DNA of 64,000 nucleotides from Thermoflexus sp. (GTDB taxonomy: Bacteria; Chloroflexota; Anaerolineae; Aggregatilineales; Aggregatilineaceae), in NCBI GenBank assembly GCA_020724465.1, contig DYGX01000012.1, positions 62,001 to 126,000 of the forward strand. Reading direction: 5' to 3'. This document shows positions 25,720 to 34,555 of this stretch, piece by piece (position 1 is the stretch's first letter; the number at the start of each line of letters is the position of its first letter). The notes below the pieces were generated by a model, which did not search any database, was not told the DNA's origin, and was given only the letters and a program-made list of their open reading frames with translations. The position numbers and the translations under genes are program-made.

Positions 25720-26259
25720 GTGGCTGCGTCTCAGCTTCCCGAATTCGTCAACCCCCGTGTTCTAAAAATCAACGTCGGCTTCATCCTCGCCGAAAGCGCC
25801 GGCTATCAGCGCGTGATGCAGCTTGATTTGCCGCGGGTACGCCTTGGGGGAGACCTGGATCTGGATTATCTGCGGGGCAGCGTCCGCCTCAGCCGCAACT
25901 CGCGGGGAATCTTCGTGCAGAGCAGTCTTGAGGCCGCGGTGATCGGCGAATGCGTGCGCTGTCTGGAACTGACGCACGTTCCGGTTCGCTTTGAGCTTGA
26001 AGAGTTGTTTGCCTACCCGCCCAACGCCGAAGAACCGTACTCGGTCGAGGAAACGGGTATTCTCGATCTTGGACCGCTGGTCCGGGAAGAGGCGATCCTG
26101 GCCGTGCCGATGGTGGTTCTCTGCCGCCCCGACTGCGCCGGGCTGTGCCCTGAGTGCGGGCAGAATCTGAATGACGGGGTCTGCGACTGCGCGCAGAATA
26201 CGATCGATCCCCGGCTGGCTGTGCTGCGTTCCATGCTGGGCGAGGATGACAGCGGCTGA
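25720..26259 (+). CDS. yceD: YceD / DUF177 family protein
   Basis: 179 residues. The DUF177 core is seen in CVRCLELTHVPVRFELEELF, and a C-terminal Cys cluster (CRPDCAGLCPECGQNLNDG, then CDC) could bind metal. YceD proteins are linked to 23S rRNA/ribosome production in bacteria and plants, and are usually encoded next to rpmF. Here the next gene is the sigma factor, 63 bases downstream, while rpmF is at 49.2 kb. GTG 25720 is preferred over TTG 25705 because GAGG lies 9 bases before it. Confidence 0.87.
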   Translation: MAASQLPEFVNPRVLKINVGFILAESAGYQRVMQLDLPRVRLGGDLDLDYLRGSVRLSRNSRGIFVQSSLEAAVIGECVRCLELTHVPVRFELEELFAYPPNAEEPYSVEETGILDLGPLVREEAILAVPMVVLCRPDCAGLCPECGQNLNDGVCDCAQNTIDPRLAVLRSMLGEDDSG

Positions 26260-26322
26260 AATTAATGGTTCGTTGGTCTTCCAGCATGCTGTATCTTTAG
26301 ATGATGAAATGGGGGATTCACG

Positions 26323-27507
26323 TTGAAAGACTACAGCGACACCGAAAACCAACAAACGACCGGCCTGATGGCGCTGCTGCTCGAAAGAGCGGATAGCCAG
26401 GGTTTCCTCACCACAGACGATATTCTCGAAGCGATACCTGACACAGATGACACGGTTGAGCGGCTGAAAGATATTTTTCGATGGCTCCAGCGGCTCGGCG
26501 TTGAGGTCTATGGGGACCGGCCGGGGGACGAAGAGGCGATCCGCACCGACGAGGACGATCTTGATGAGGACGATGAGTTCGATCTCAGCGGCGTATCGTC
26601 GGACGACACGGTAGGGCTATATCTCAAAGAGATGGCCCGTGTCCCGCTGCTCTCGACCGAGGAAGAGGTCGAGTTGGCCCGCCGGCTGGAAGCGGGGAAC
26701 GCTGCGCGCGCCGAACTGATGCGCATGGGGGATGGCGCCGACCCCGATCTCGTCGCTGAGCTGAACGCGCTGATCGAAGATGGCAAGGCAGCGCGCGACC
26801 ACCTGATCAAGGCCAACACCCGCCTGGTGGTGAGTATCGCGAAGAAGTATATGGGGCGTGGGGTGCATTTTCTGGACTTGATTCAAGAAGGCAACCTTGG
26901 GTTGATGAAAGCGGTCGAGAAATTCGATTACACGCGCGGCTATCGTTTCAGCACCTACGCCACCTGGTGGATCCGCCAGACCATCACGCGGGCGATCGCC
27001 GATCAGGGACGCACCATCCGCGTGCCGGTTCATATGAGCGACCGCATCCGGCGGCTGTATAAGACGGCGCGCCAGCTTGAGCAGGAGATGGGCCGCAAGC
27101 CCACGCCGGAGGAGATCGCGGCGGCGATGGATCTGGAGCCGCGCAAAGTCCAGTGGATGCTGAAGGTGAGCTGGCGCCCGATGAGCCTTGAGCGCCCGGT
27201 GGGTGAGGAAGAAGATAGCGAGCTGGGCAGCTTCATCGAGGACCTGACAACGCCGACGCCCACACAGAGCGCCTACCAGAACCTGCTGCGCGAGAAGGTC
27301 GAGGAAGTGCTCAGTACGCTCACGGCGCGGGAAGCGCGCATCCTGCGGCTACGCTTTGGTCTTCAAAACGGGCGCAGTTATACGCTCGAGGAAGTGGGCC
27401 AGAAATTCGGCCTGACGCGCGAGCGCATCCGCCAGATCGAAGGCAAGGCTTTGCGCCGCCTGCGTCATCCCCGCCGCTCGCGGCAACTGCGCGACTTCAC
27501 GCAGTGA
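26323..27507 (+). CDS. rpoD: RNA polymerase primary sigma factor (RpoD/SigA family)
   Basis: 394-residue sigma-70. Region 1.1-like fold at about 10-65 ([21 protein letters not shown]), an acidic linker, region 1.2 at [21 protein letters not shown], region 2 with [20 protein letters not shown] and [13 protein letters not shown], region 3, and region 4 with [20 protein letters not shown] and [19 protein letters not shown]. All core parts of a group 1 sigma are present. Start is TTG 26323 preceded by GGGGGA; the next ATG would remove the start of region 1.1. It probably shares the consensus promoter upstream of yceD and ends at a strong terminator. Confidence 0.95.
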   Translation: MKDYSDTENQQTTGLMALLLERADSQGFLTTDDILEAIPDTDDTVERLKDIFRWLQRLGVEVYGDRPGDEEAIRTDEDDLDEDDEFDLSGVSSDDTVGLYLKEMARVPLLSTEEEVELARRLEAGNAARAELMRMGDGADPDLVAELNALIEDGKAARDHLIKANTRLVVSIAKKYMGRGVHFLDLIQEGNLGLMKAVEKFDYTRGYRFSTYATWWIRQTITRAIADQGRTIRVPVHMSDRIRRLYKTARQLEQEMGRKPTPEEIAAAMDLEPRKVQWMLKVSWRPMSLERPVGEEEDSELGSFIEDLTTPTPTQSAYQNLLREKVEEVLSTLTAREARILRLRFGLQNGRSYTLEEVGQKFGLTRERIRQIEGKALRRLRHPRRSRQLRDFTQ

Positions 27508-27539
27508 CCCGGTTTTGCGCCCGTATAGTGATCTGTAAG

Positions 27540-27563
27540 CGCCGGCTCTGCCCGGCGTTTTTT
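27540..27563 (+). terminator. Rho-independent terminator of yceD-rpoD
   Basis: CGCCGG (27540-27545), 6-base loop, CCGGCG (27552-27557), then six T. It lies 33 bases after the rpoD stop. Confidence 0.88.
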
Positions 27564-27591
27564 GCTGGCTTCGCCCCGCTGTCTGCCCGTG

Positions 27592-27620
27592 TTGACATCC
27601 TATTCCATTGACCGTATACT
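27592..27620 (+). promoter_or_regulatory. Sigma-70 promoter of the FHA gene
   Basis: TTGACA (27592-27597), 17 bases, TATACT (27615-27620). It ends 53 bases before the FHA gene ATG and directly follows the rpoD terminator. Confidence 0.82.
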
Positions 27621-27673
27621 CCCATCCGAGGTGAGGTTATCCCGCACTCTCTTCGCGCGAGGAGGCATCTTTC

Positions 27674-28363
27674 ATGCAAGGCAGCAGCAGCTTCCGGCTG
27701 GTTGTCCGACGCGGTCCGCAGCCTAACCAGGTCTACGAGCTGAACAAAGGGATTGTGACCCTTGGGCGCGACATCACCAATGACATTGTCATCAACGATC
27801 CCGAAGTCAGCCGCCATCACTGCCGCCTCACCCAAGGCGGTGCCGGATACACGATCGAGGACCTGGGTTCGACGAATGGGACGTTCGTCAATGGCCAGCG
27901 CCTGACCGGACCGCGCCTCCTCTCGCACAATGACATGGTCGGGCTGGGCGAAACGGTGACGCTCGCCTATGAAGGATTGCCCGCGGGCGCCGAGATCGGG
28001 CAGGCGGCTACAGTGGTCGGGCCGTCGGCCCCTTACGAAGCCCCGTACGCCCCGCCTGGCCGCTACGAGCGCCCGGTCGAAGAGTATCAGCCCCCAGCCC
28101 CTGGCTATGTTGCGCCCGAACCCTACCCGCAGCCCGGCGCGCCGCAGCCGATGGATTACGAGTATGACTATCAAGAGGAGCCTTACCAGGAAGGTACCAG
28201 CCGCTGGCTGGTGCTGGGGTGTGGGTGTTTCCTCGTGCTGTGCATCGTCAGCTCGGTTATCGGGGGAATCATTATCGACGGCGCGTGCCTGTGGGATGAT
28301 TTGCCGATCATCTCGGATATGTTCGATTTGCACGTCAAACCTGATGCCAACTGCTGGTGGTAG
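27674..28363 (+). CDS. FHA domain protein with C-terminal membrane helix
   Basis: 229 residues. An FHA domain at about 8-100 shows VTLGRDITNDIVINDPEVSRHH and STNGTFVNGQRL, the phosphothreonine-binding Gly-Arg, Ser-x-x-His and Asn-Gly motifs. A Pro/Tyr-rich linker (about 105-170) leads to a membrane helix around 178-200 and a short outer tail with several Cys. It probably docks to a Ser/Thr-phosphorylated partner at the membrane. A kinase-like gene occurs 16 kb away but looks inactive. The gene stands alone between its own promoter and terminator. Confidence 0.88.
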   Translation: MQGSSSFRLVVRRGPQPNQVYELNKGIVTLGRDITNDIVINDPEVSRHHCRLTQGGAGYTIEDLGSTNGTFVNGQRLTGPRLLSHNDMVGLGETVTLAYEGLPAGAEIGQAATVVGPSAPYEAPYAPPGRYERPVEEYQPPAPGYVAPEPYPQPGAPQPMDYEYDYQEEPYQEGTSRWLVLGCGCFLVLCIVSSVIGGIIIDGACLWDDLPIISDMFDLHVKPDANCWW

Positions 28364-28390
28364 CGACGAACTGCGCAGACAACGGGACGG

Positions 28391-28421
28391 GGCCGTTCAT
28401 GGGCACATGAGCGGCCTTTTT
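28391..28421 (+). terminator. Rho-independent terminator of the FHA gene
   Basis: An 11-base-pair stem (28391-28401 with 28406-28416, one G-U pair), loop GGCA, then five T. A TATAAT-like -10 for the following moeA gene lies near 28447. Confidence 0.88.
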
Positions 28422-28487
28422 ATGTCAGGACCTTCCCGCGAGCCGTTATAATCTCAAATTATCGCGGGTTGAAGCGCGAGGGATGCT

Positions 28488-29747
28488 ATGGCTGAGCTTC
28501 TCAACGTCGATGACGTTGTGGCGCGGATCGTTCGGGCGATGCAGCCGCTGTCGGGCGAAACAGTGCCGCTGATCGACGCTCTGCAGCGCGTTCTGGCGCA
28601 GGACGTAGTCGCGCCGGCGGATGTACCCTCATTCGCGAGTTCGAGCATGGATGGTTATGCGGTCCGGGCGGGCGACACGTCCGGCGCGTCGCTTGAAACG
28701 CCGGTACGGCTGCGTGTGGTGGCGGACATCCCTGCCGGCGTGGCACCCCGCATGACGTTGGGCGTGGGTGAGGCAGCGCGTATCATGACCGGGGCGCCGG
28801 TCCCTGAAGGGGCGGACGCCATTGTGCCGGTCGAGGATACGGGCGATACGTGGCGGTCGGACGGGTCGAGCAGGCTGTCCGAGACGGTCGAGGTGTTTCG
28901 GGCTGTCAAACCGGGCGACTACATTCGACCGCCGGGCGAAAATCTGCGCGCCGGCGAAAAGGTGTTGGAGCAGGGGACGGTGCTGCGCCCGCAGGACATC
29001 GGGATTATCGCCTCATTGGGGCTGGCCGAGGTGCCGGTCTACCGCCGCCCGCGTGTTGCGATCATCTCCACCGGCAGCGAGCTGGTCGAAGCGGGACAGC
29101 CTCTGGCTCCGGGCCAAATCTACAACAGCAACGGCCCGATGCTTGCCGCTCTGGTCCGCAGCGCGGGTGGCGAGGCGATCGTGCTGCCGACCGCGCCGGA
29201 CACGCTCGACGCGGTGCGCGGTTGCTTCGAGGCCGCGCTGCAACGCGCGCCTGATCTGATTATCAGTTCGGCCGGGGTTTCGGTTGGCACACACGATGTG
29301 GTGCGGGCGGTGGTCGAGGAACTGGGCGAGATCGACCTGTGGCGGGTGAATGTGCGGCCGGGCAAGCCGCTGGTATACGGCCATGTGCGGGGCATCCCCT
29401 ACTTCGGACTGCCCGGCAACCCGGTCTCGGCGATGGTTACGTTCGATCTCTTTGTGCGGCCAGCGCTGAACCGCTTACAGGGCGCGCGCCAGGCCGCGCC
29501 GCCTGAGATCGTCGCCGTGCTGGGCGAAGCGTTCGAGTCCGACGGGCGGCGCAGCTATCTGCGCGTGCGTCTGGAACGCAGCGCGGGCCGCTGGGTGGCC
29601 TATTCCACGGGAACGCAAAGTTCGGCGGCTCTGCTGTCGATGGTGCAGGCGGACGGGTTGCTGATTCTGCCCGAAGGCGTGCGCCACGCTCCGGCAGGCA
29701 GCGAGTTCCCCGTGCGGCTGCTGCGCCCGCTCGCGCTGCCCGGCTAG
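28488..29747 (+). CDS. moeA: Molybdopterin molybdenumtransferase MoeA
   Basis: Inserts molybdate into adenylylated molybdopterin, the last step of molybdenum cofactor synthesis. The 419-residue protein has SSMDGYAVRAGD, IMTGAPVPEGADAIVPVEDT, RPPGENLRAGEKVL, STGSELVEAGQPL and IYNSNGPML, SSAGVSVGTHDVV, then GKPLVYGHVRGIPYFGLPGNPVSAMVTF and the C-terminal beta domain. Complete and normal length. The stop TAG shares bases with the stop of the convergent ferredoxin reductase gene (CTAG 29744-29747). Confidence 0.96.
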   Translation: MAELLNVDDVVARIVRAMQPLSGETVPLIDALQRVLAQDVVAPADVPSFASSSMDGYAVRAGDTSGASLETPVRLRVVADIPAGVAPRMTLGVGEAARIMTGAPVPEGADAIVPVEDTGDTWRSDGSSRLSETVEVFRAVKPGDYIRPPGENLRAGEKVLEQGTVLRPQDIGIIASLGLAEVPVYRRPRVAIISTGSELVEAGQPLAPGQIYNSNGPMLAALVRSAGGEAIVLPTAPDTLDAVRGCFEAALQRAPDLIISSAGVSVGTHDVVRAVVEELGEIDLWRVNVRPGKPLVYGHVRGIPYFGLPGNPVSAMVTFDLFVRPALNRLQGARQAAPPEIVAVLGEAFESDGRRSYLRVRLERSAGRWVAYSTGTQSSAALLSMVQADGLLILPEGVRHAPAGSEFPVRLLRPLALPG

Positions 29748-31183
29748 CCGGGCGTAGGCTCGCGACGGAAGTCAGCCAGGGCTGCGAGCATATCTTCCAC
29801 CCGTGTGAACTTTACCCGCTCGCGTCCGATGGCACGCCCGCGTTCTTGCTCGATCTGATCGATGATGCGCCAGTCGTCGAAGGTCACATAGTGGATGTGG
29901 CGCCGCTCAAGCAGGCACTCCATCTCAGTCCGCTCGGGGTGGGGCGGTTCCAGCAGGCGCCCGGCTGCAGCGTCTTCGAGCAGCCGCTCGACGGTTTCGA
30001 GCGCATCCGGCTTGTTAGACCCGATGATGCCGGTTGGCCCGCGCTTGATCCAGCCCACTGCGTACTCCCCGCGGCGGAACGTGCCATCCGGTTCGATCAC
30101 ACGCCCTTCCACGTTGGGGATGGTGCCGGACGCGCTGTCGAACGGCACGTCGGGCAGCGCCAGGCCGTGATAGCCGATCGAGCGAAAGACCAAGCCGGCG
30201 GGAATCACCTCTGTCTCGCCGGTCGGGCGCGGGCGCAGGCTGCCATCGGCGGCCTGGTACAGCTCGTTCTTGACGATCCGTACGGCCTCGACCCGCTCGG
30301 AACCGAGGATCTCAACCGGCGAAACCAGGAAGCGCATGACGATCTGGCGCGGCTTGCCCGACGGCGGCCGGTTGGCGTATTCGGTCAGGATCTCGACATT
30401 GCGCGCGGCGGTGCGATCTTTTTGGGATTCGATGTACGCCTGGCTGAGCGGATCGAGCTTGACGTCCTCCGGCGCAACGATCACATCCGCCTCGGCCAGC
30501 TCATCCAGCTCTTTAATCTCCGGATTCGTGAACGCGGCTTGCGCCGGGCCGCGGCGGCCCAGCACGTAGATGGTACGCACCCGGCTTTCGCGCAGAGCTT
30601 CGAGCGCGTGCGGGGCGATATCGGTGGGCACCAGTTCGGCGTAGGAGCGCGCCAGAATGCGCGCCACATCCATTGCGACGTTGCCGTTGCCGACCACCAC
30701 CGCGGCTTCCTGGGTGAGATCGAAAGTCAGATCGCAGTAATCCGGATGGCCGTTGTACCATCCGACAAATTCTGTCGCGGCATGGCTCCCTGGCAGGTCC
30801 TCACCCGGAATACCCAGCCGCCGGTCGGTCTGCGCGCCGACTGCGTAGATGATGGCGTGGTAATGCCGCACCAGGTCCTGGTGGGTGAGATCGCGCCCGA
30901 ACTCTACGTTGCCGTAGAAGCGAAACGTCGGGTGACGCGCGATCCGCTCGTACGCCCGCGTGACGGCCTTGATCTTCGGATGGTCGGGGGCGACGCCCCC
31001 GCGAACCAGCCCGAACGGCGTCGGCAGCCGCTCGAACATATCGATTTCGACCGCCACAGGAGACTGGCGCTGGAGAAAATCGGCGGCATAGAACGCGGAT
31101 GGGCCAGAGCCGATCACCGCGATGCGCAGGGGAGTCGGAAAGTTCTGCTTGACTTCAGCCATAGCTGGTTGTGTAAACTCCAT
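29744..31183 (-). CDS. fprA: Ferredoxin-NADP+ reductase, adrenodoxin reductase-like (FprA type)
   Basis: FAD enzyme exchanging electrons between NADP(H) and ferredoxin. The 479 residues show the FAD-binding AVIGSGPSAFYAADFL, RLPTPFGLVRGGVAPDHPKIK, AVGAQTDRRLGIPGEDLPGS, the NADP-binding VVVGNGNVAMDVARIL, GRRGPAQAAFT and the C-terminal GWIKRGPTGIIGSNKPDA. These match the adrenodoxin-reductase/FprA family closely. An in-frame ATG at 31162 is an alternative start. It is divergent from proB across 263 bases, a region that holds three decamer repeats, and a minus-strand GTGACA-16-TACGAT pair there could be its promoter. Confidence 0.93.
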   Translation of the reverse strand: MEFTQPAMAEVKQNFPTPLRIAVIGSGPSAFYAADFLQRQSPVAVEIDMFERLPTPFGLVRGGVAPDHPKIKAVTRAYERIARHPTFRFYGNVEFGRDLTHQDLVRHYHAIIYAVGAQTDRRLGIPGEDLPGSHAATEFVGWYNGHPDYCDLTFDLTQEAAVVVGNGNVAMDVARILARSYAELVPTDIAPHALEALRESRVRTIYVLGRRGPAQAAFTNPEIKELDELAEADVIVAPEDVKLDPLSQAYIESQKDRTAARNVEILTEYANRPPSGKPRQIVMRFLVSPVEILGSERVEAVRIVKNELYQAADGSLRPRPTGETEVIPAGLVFRSIGYHGLALPDVPFDSASGTIPNVEGRVIEPDGTFRRGEYAVGWIKRGPTGIIGSNKPDALETVERLLEDAAAGRLLEPPHPERTEMECLLERRHIHYVTFDDWRIIDQIEQERGRAIGRERVKFTRVEDMLAALADFRREPTPG

Positions 31184-31310
31184 TTGTTGACTCTGGCCGG
31201 GAACTGTCTGTCCGGCTGCTTTTGTGTGTAGATGCGAGCAGGTCTTCCAGCGTTACACCTGCCCGGCCGTAATGCAGCTTCTGCCCACCAGGATCGTACC
31301 ACAATTGATC

Positions 31311-31340
31311 CATTTGTCACCATTTGTCGGCATTTGTTCA
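31311..31340 (+). repeat. Three tandem 10-base repeats in the fprA-proB intergenic region
   Basis: CATTTGTCAC, CATTTGTCGG and CATTTGTTCA follow each other without gaps, so the shared CATTTGT recurs every helical turn on one face of the DNA. An AATTGA/TCAATT flank lies on both sides. The array sits between the divergent fprA and proB genes and could bind a regulator of either. Confidence 0.7.
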
Positions 31341-31446
31341 ATTGACATGATGTTATTGTGCGTATTTCGCTGTATAAAGAGCACAGCGCGGGCAGTGCTG
31401 CCGGCCTGACCGTGCCCGCGCCCCATCTAGCTGCGCGAGGGAGACC

Positions 31447-32568
31447 ATGCAGTCTGTGGCGGGGCACACGCCGACGCTTGTTGTCAAGCTGGGGACCAGC
31501 ACGCTGACCGGTGGGGGACGCCGGTTGTCGCGCCCGCATATGGTCGAGCTTGTGCGGCAGATCGCCGCTCTGCGCGCCGAGGGGTGGCGCGTGGTGGTGG
31601 TGTCGTCTGGCGCGATCGCCGCGGGGCGCGAGGTGCTTGGCGACCCGGCGGTGCCCAACCATCTACCCGCCAAGCAGATGCTCAGCGCGGTAGGGCAGGG
31701 CTACTTGATGCAGGTCTACCGCGTGCTGTTCGATCTCTACAGCCTTTCGATCGGTCAGGTGTTGCTGACACACGACGATCTGTCGCACCGGACGCGCTAT
31801 CTCAATGCCCGCGAGACACTTCAGACCTTGCTGGACTATGGCATTGTGCCAATTGTGAACGAGAACGACACCGTCGCCGTGGACGAGATCAAAGTGGGCG
31901 ACAACGACACCCTCTCGGCCCTGATCGCCGTGCTGCTGAGCGCGTCCTTACTGATTCTGCTGACCGATCAGGATGGGCTGTACGACCGGGACCCGCGCCT
32001 GCACCCGGATGCTCGCCTGCTGGAAGAGGTCCCCGCCATTGATGAGGCGGTCGAGGCGGCAGCCGGGGCGACGCTGTCCGATTTGGGGGTTGGAGGGATG
32101 CACACCAAGGTGCAAGCGGCGCGCCTGGCAACCCGCAGCGGGACGCGCACCTGCATCGCGCGCGGGACGGTGCCGGACGTTCTGCTGCGGCTGGCGCGCG
32201 GCGAGCGCGTTGGGACGGTGTTTTCTCCGGCGGTCGGGCACATCGAAAGCCGCAAACGCTGGCTGCTGGCCGAGCGACCGCAGGGCAGCCTGTACGTCGA
32301 CCGGGGCGCGGCGCGCGTTCTGCGCGAGCAAGGGGCCAGCCTGCTCCCGATCGGGATCACCCGCCTCGACGGGCAGTTCGAGCGGGGCGCTGTGGTCCGC
32401 GTGCTTGACGAGGGCCGCCGCACGATCGCGCAGGGGCTGGTCAACTACAGCCGTGGCGAGCTGGAACGCCTCTGCGGCCGGCACTCGGCCCAAATCGCTC
32501 AGATTTTGGGGTACACCTACGGCGACGAAGCGATACACCGGGATAACCTGGTCATGATGGCGGTGTAG
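31447..32568 (+). CDS. proB: Glutamate 5-kinase
   Basis: First step of proline synthesis, phosphorylating glutamate. The 373-residue protein has the amino-acid-kinase domain (VVKLGTSTLTGGGRRLS, VVVVSSGAIAAGREVLG, QVLLTHDDLSHRTRYLNARETL, PIVNENDTVAVDEIKVGDNDTLSALIA, LLTDQDGLYDRDPR, GVGGMHTKVQAA) and a C-terminal PUA domain from about 285 (GSLYVDRGAARVL onward), as in E. coli. Start ATG 31447 has GGGAG 6-7 bases upstream. proA follows by 17 bases. Confidence 0.97.
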   Translation: MQSVAGHTPTLVVKLGTSTLTGGGRRLSRPHMVELVRQIAALRAEGWRVVVVSSGAIAAGREVLGDPAVPNHLPAKQMLSAVGQGYLMQVYRVLFDLYSLSIGQVLLTHDDLSHRTRYLNARETLQTLLDYGIVPIVNENDTVAVDEIKVGDNDTLSALIAVLLSASLLILLTDQDGLYDRDPRLHPDARLLEEVPAIDEAVEAAAGATLSDLGVGGMHTKVQAARLATRSGTRTCIARGTVPDVLLRLARGERVGTVFSPAVGHIESRKRWLLAERPQGSLYVDRGAARVLREQGASLLPIGITRLDGQFERGAVVRVLDEGRRTIAQGLVNYSRGELERLCGRHSAQIAQILGYTYGDEAIHRDNLVMMAV

Positions 32569-32585
32569 ACAGGAGCGAGATTGCG

Positions 32586-33839
32586 ATGATCGATATGCAG
32601 GCGCTGGGGCAGCGTGCCAAAGGCGCGTCGCGAACGCTGCGCCAGCTGGACACGAACGCCAAGAACGAGCTTCTGCGGGCCGTGGCGGATGCCATTGACC
32701 GGCACAGCGAGGCGATCCTGGCGGCGAACGCAGCCGACCTGGCAGACGGCCGCGCCGCGGGCTTGAGCGAGGCGCTTTTGGACCGCCTGAACCTGGCGGG
32801 CCGGCTGGAGAGCATTGCGGCGGATGTGCGCCGGGTGGCTGAGCTGCCCGATCCGGTGGGGCAGGAATTCGACCAGCAGGTGCTGCCGAACGGCCTGAAG
32901 GTGCGCAAGCGGCGCGTGCCGATCGGCGTGCTGGGCGTCATCTACGAATCGCGCCCGAACGTCACGGTCGATGTGGCATCGCTCGCGCTGAAGACCAGCA
33001 ACGCTGTGATTCTGCGCGGCGGCTCGGAGACGCTGCGCAGCAACCGCGCGCTCGTCGAGGCGATCCAGTCTGCCCTGGACGCCTGCGGAGCGCCCCGCGA
33101 CGCCGTCCAGCTTATCACGGACGGCGACCGGCGCTATGTGCGCGAGCTGCTGCGCTTAAGCGAATACGTGGACATGATCATCCCGCGCGGCGGTAACGCG
33201 CTGCACACCTTCTGCCGCGAGAACAGCACCATCCCGGTTATCACGGGCGGCATCGGGATCTGCCACCTCTACGTGGACGAGACGGCTGACCTGGATATGG
33301 CACTGGCGATTGTGCACAACGCGAAAGTTCAGCGCCCGTCCGTCTGTAACGCGCTGGACACGCTGCTGGTTCACCATGCGGTTGCCGGCCAATTTGTCCC
33401 GCTGGTGGTCGAACGCCTGGCGCGGGACGGTGTGAGCTTCCGCGTGGATGACAAGGCGCGCGCAGCAGCGCCGCCCGGCGAGCATGTTCAGCCGGCCGGG
33501 CCTGGGGATTGGGACACAGAGTGGTTAAGCCTGGTGTTGGGGATTCGGGTGGTGCCCGACCTGGACGCTGCGCTTGATCATATCTACCAGCACAGCACCG
33601 CGCACTCGGATGGCATCATCACGTCGAATCCGGCGGCGATGCAGCGTTTTCTGGATGAGGTTGATTCGGCAGCGGTCTACGTCAATGCGTCCACGCGCTT
33701 TACCGATGGCGGGCAGCTTGGGCTGGGCGCCGAGATCGCCGTGAGCACGCAGAAGCTGCACGCTCGTGGCCCGATGGGATTGGAAGCGCTGACCACCTAC
33801 AAGTGGATCATCGAGGGCGAGGGGCACGTCCGGCCCTAG
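32586..33839 (+). CDS. proA: Gamma-glutamyl phosphate reductase
   Basis: Second step of proline synthesis, NADPH-dependent. The 417 residues show PIGVLGVIYESRPNVTVDVASLALKT in parts, ILRGGSET, DMIIPRGGNALHTF, the catalytic Cys in VQRPSVCNALDTLLVH, and C-terminal NASTRFTDGGQLGLGAEIAVSTQKLHARGPMGLEALTTYK region. Complete. AGGAG lies about 10 bases before ATG 32586. It forms an operon with proB and converges on the YuiH-like gene. Confidence 0.97.
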   Translation: MIDMQALGQRAKGASRTLRQLDTNAKNELLRAVADAIDRHSEAILAANAADLADGRAAGLSEALLDRLNLAGRLESIAADVRRVAELPDPVGQEFDQQVLPNGLKVRKRRVPIGVLGVIYESRPNVTVDVASLALKTSNAVILRGGSETLRSNRALVEAIQSALDACGAPRDAVQLITDGDRRYVRELLRLSEYVDMIIPRGGNALHTFCRENSTIPVITGGIGICHLYVDETADLDMALAIVHNAKVQRPSVCNALDTLLVHHAVAGQFVPLVVERLARDGVSFRVDDKARAAAPPGEHVQPAGPGDWDTEWLSLVLGIRVVPDLDAALDHIYQHSTAHSDGIITSNPAAMQRFLDEVDSAAVYVNASTRFTDGGQLGLGAEIAVSTQKLHARGPMGLEALTTYKWIIEGEGHVRP

Positions 33840-33859
33840 CGGCGGCGCCTGAACCGGCA

Positions 33860-34483
33860 CTAGAAGAAGCTGCGGTGCTGGTGCCGCTGTTCTTTCCAGG
33901 GATCGCCTTCGTTGTGGTAGCCCGCCTGCTCCCAGAATCCCGGTTTGTCGACGGGGCTGAATTCGAGCTTGCGGACCCACTTGGCGCTCTTCCAGAAATA
34001 GCGCTGCGGGACGACCAGCCGCAAGGGAAAACCGTGTTCCGGTTCCAGATAGGCGCCGTTGTATTTGTAGGCGAGCAGGACGTTGTCCTCGAGCATGACC
34101 TCGAGTGGCAGGTTGGTCGTGAATCCGTGCTCGGCGTGGGTGATGACAAAGCGCGCTGCGGGGGTCAGCCCGAACAGCTCGATAAAATCGCGGAAACGCA
34201 CGCCTTCCCAGGCGGTGTCGAACTTGCTCCAGCCGGTCACGCAGTGGATGTCTGCCGTCACGGTGACGGTGGGCAGCGCCTGGAACTCATCCCAGGTCCA
34301 GCGCATCTCCCGCTTCACCTCGCCGAAGACACGCAAATCCCAGGTCGCGGGGTCGAATTTCGGCACAGGACCGTAGTGCAGCACCGGGAATTTCTGCGTC
34401 AGCGACTGGCCGGGTGGCATCCGGCCGGCGGCCTTCATCGCCTGTTCTTCCTCGCGTCGACTCTGAAACTCGCTCACCATCAC
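33860..34483 (-). CDS. Sulfite oxidase-like molybdopterin oxidoreductase (YuiH-type)
   Basis: 207 residues covering a single oxidoreductase molybdopterin-binding domain. The molybdenum-ligand Cys81 is in TADIHCVTGWSKFDTAW; other family marks are HYGPVPKFDPATWDLRVFG, LPLEVMLEDNVLLAYKYNG, EHGFPLRLVVPQRYFWKSAKWV and the C-terminal PGFWEQAGYHNEGDPWKEQ. No signal peptide or dimerisation domain is present, so a cytoplasmic enzyme is expected. Substrate unknown. It needs molybdopterin cofactor, for which moeA and moaB lie in the same window. Confidence 0.9.
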   Translation of the reverse strand: MMVSEFQSRREEEQAMKAAGRMPPGQSLTQKFPVLHYGPVPKFDPATWDLRVFGEVKREMRWTWDEFQALPTVTVTADIHCVTGWSKFDTAWEGVRFRDFIELFGLTPAARFVITHAEHGFTTNLPLEVMLEDNVLLAYKYNGAYLEPEHGFPLRLVVPQRYFWKSAKWVRKLEFSPVDKPGFWEQAGYHNEGDPWKEQRHQHRSFF

Positions 34484-34555
34484 GCCCTCGCTTGCTCACT
34501 GTCCTGTGGGGACGATCTATAACACAGCGATCGACGTCTGCCAAGCGGCCGCGCC

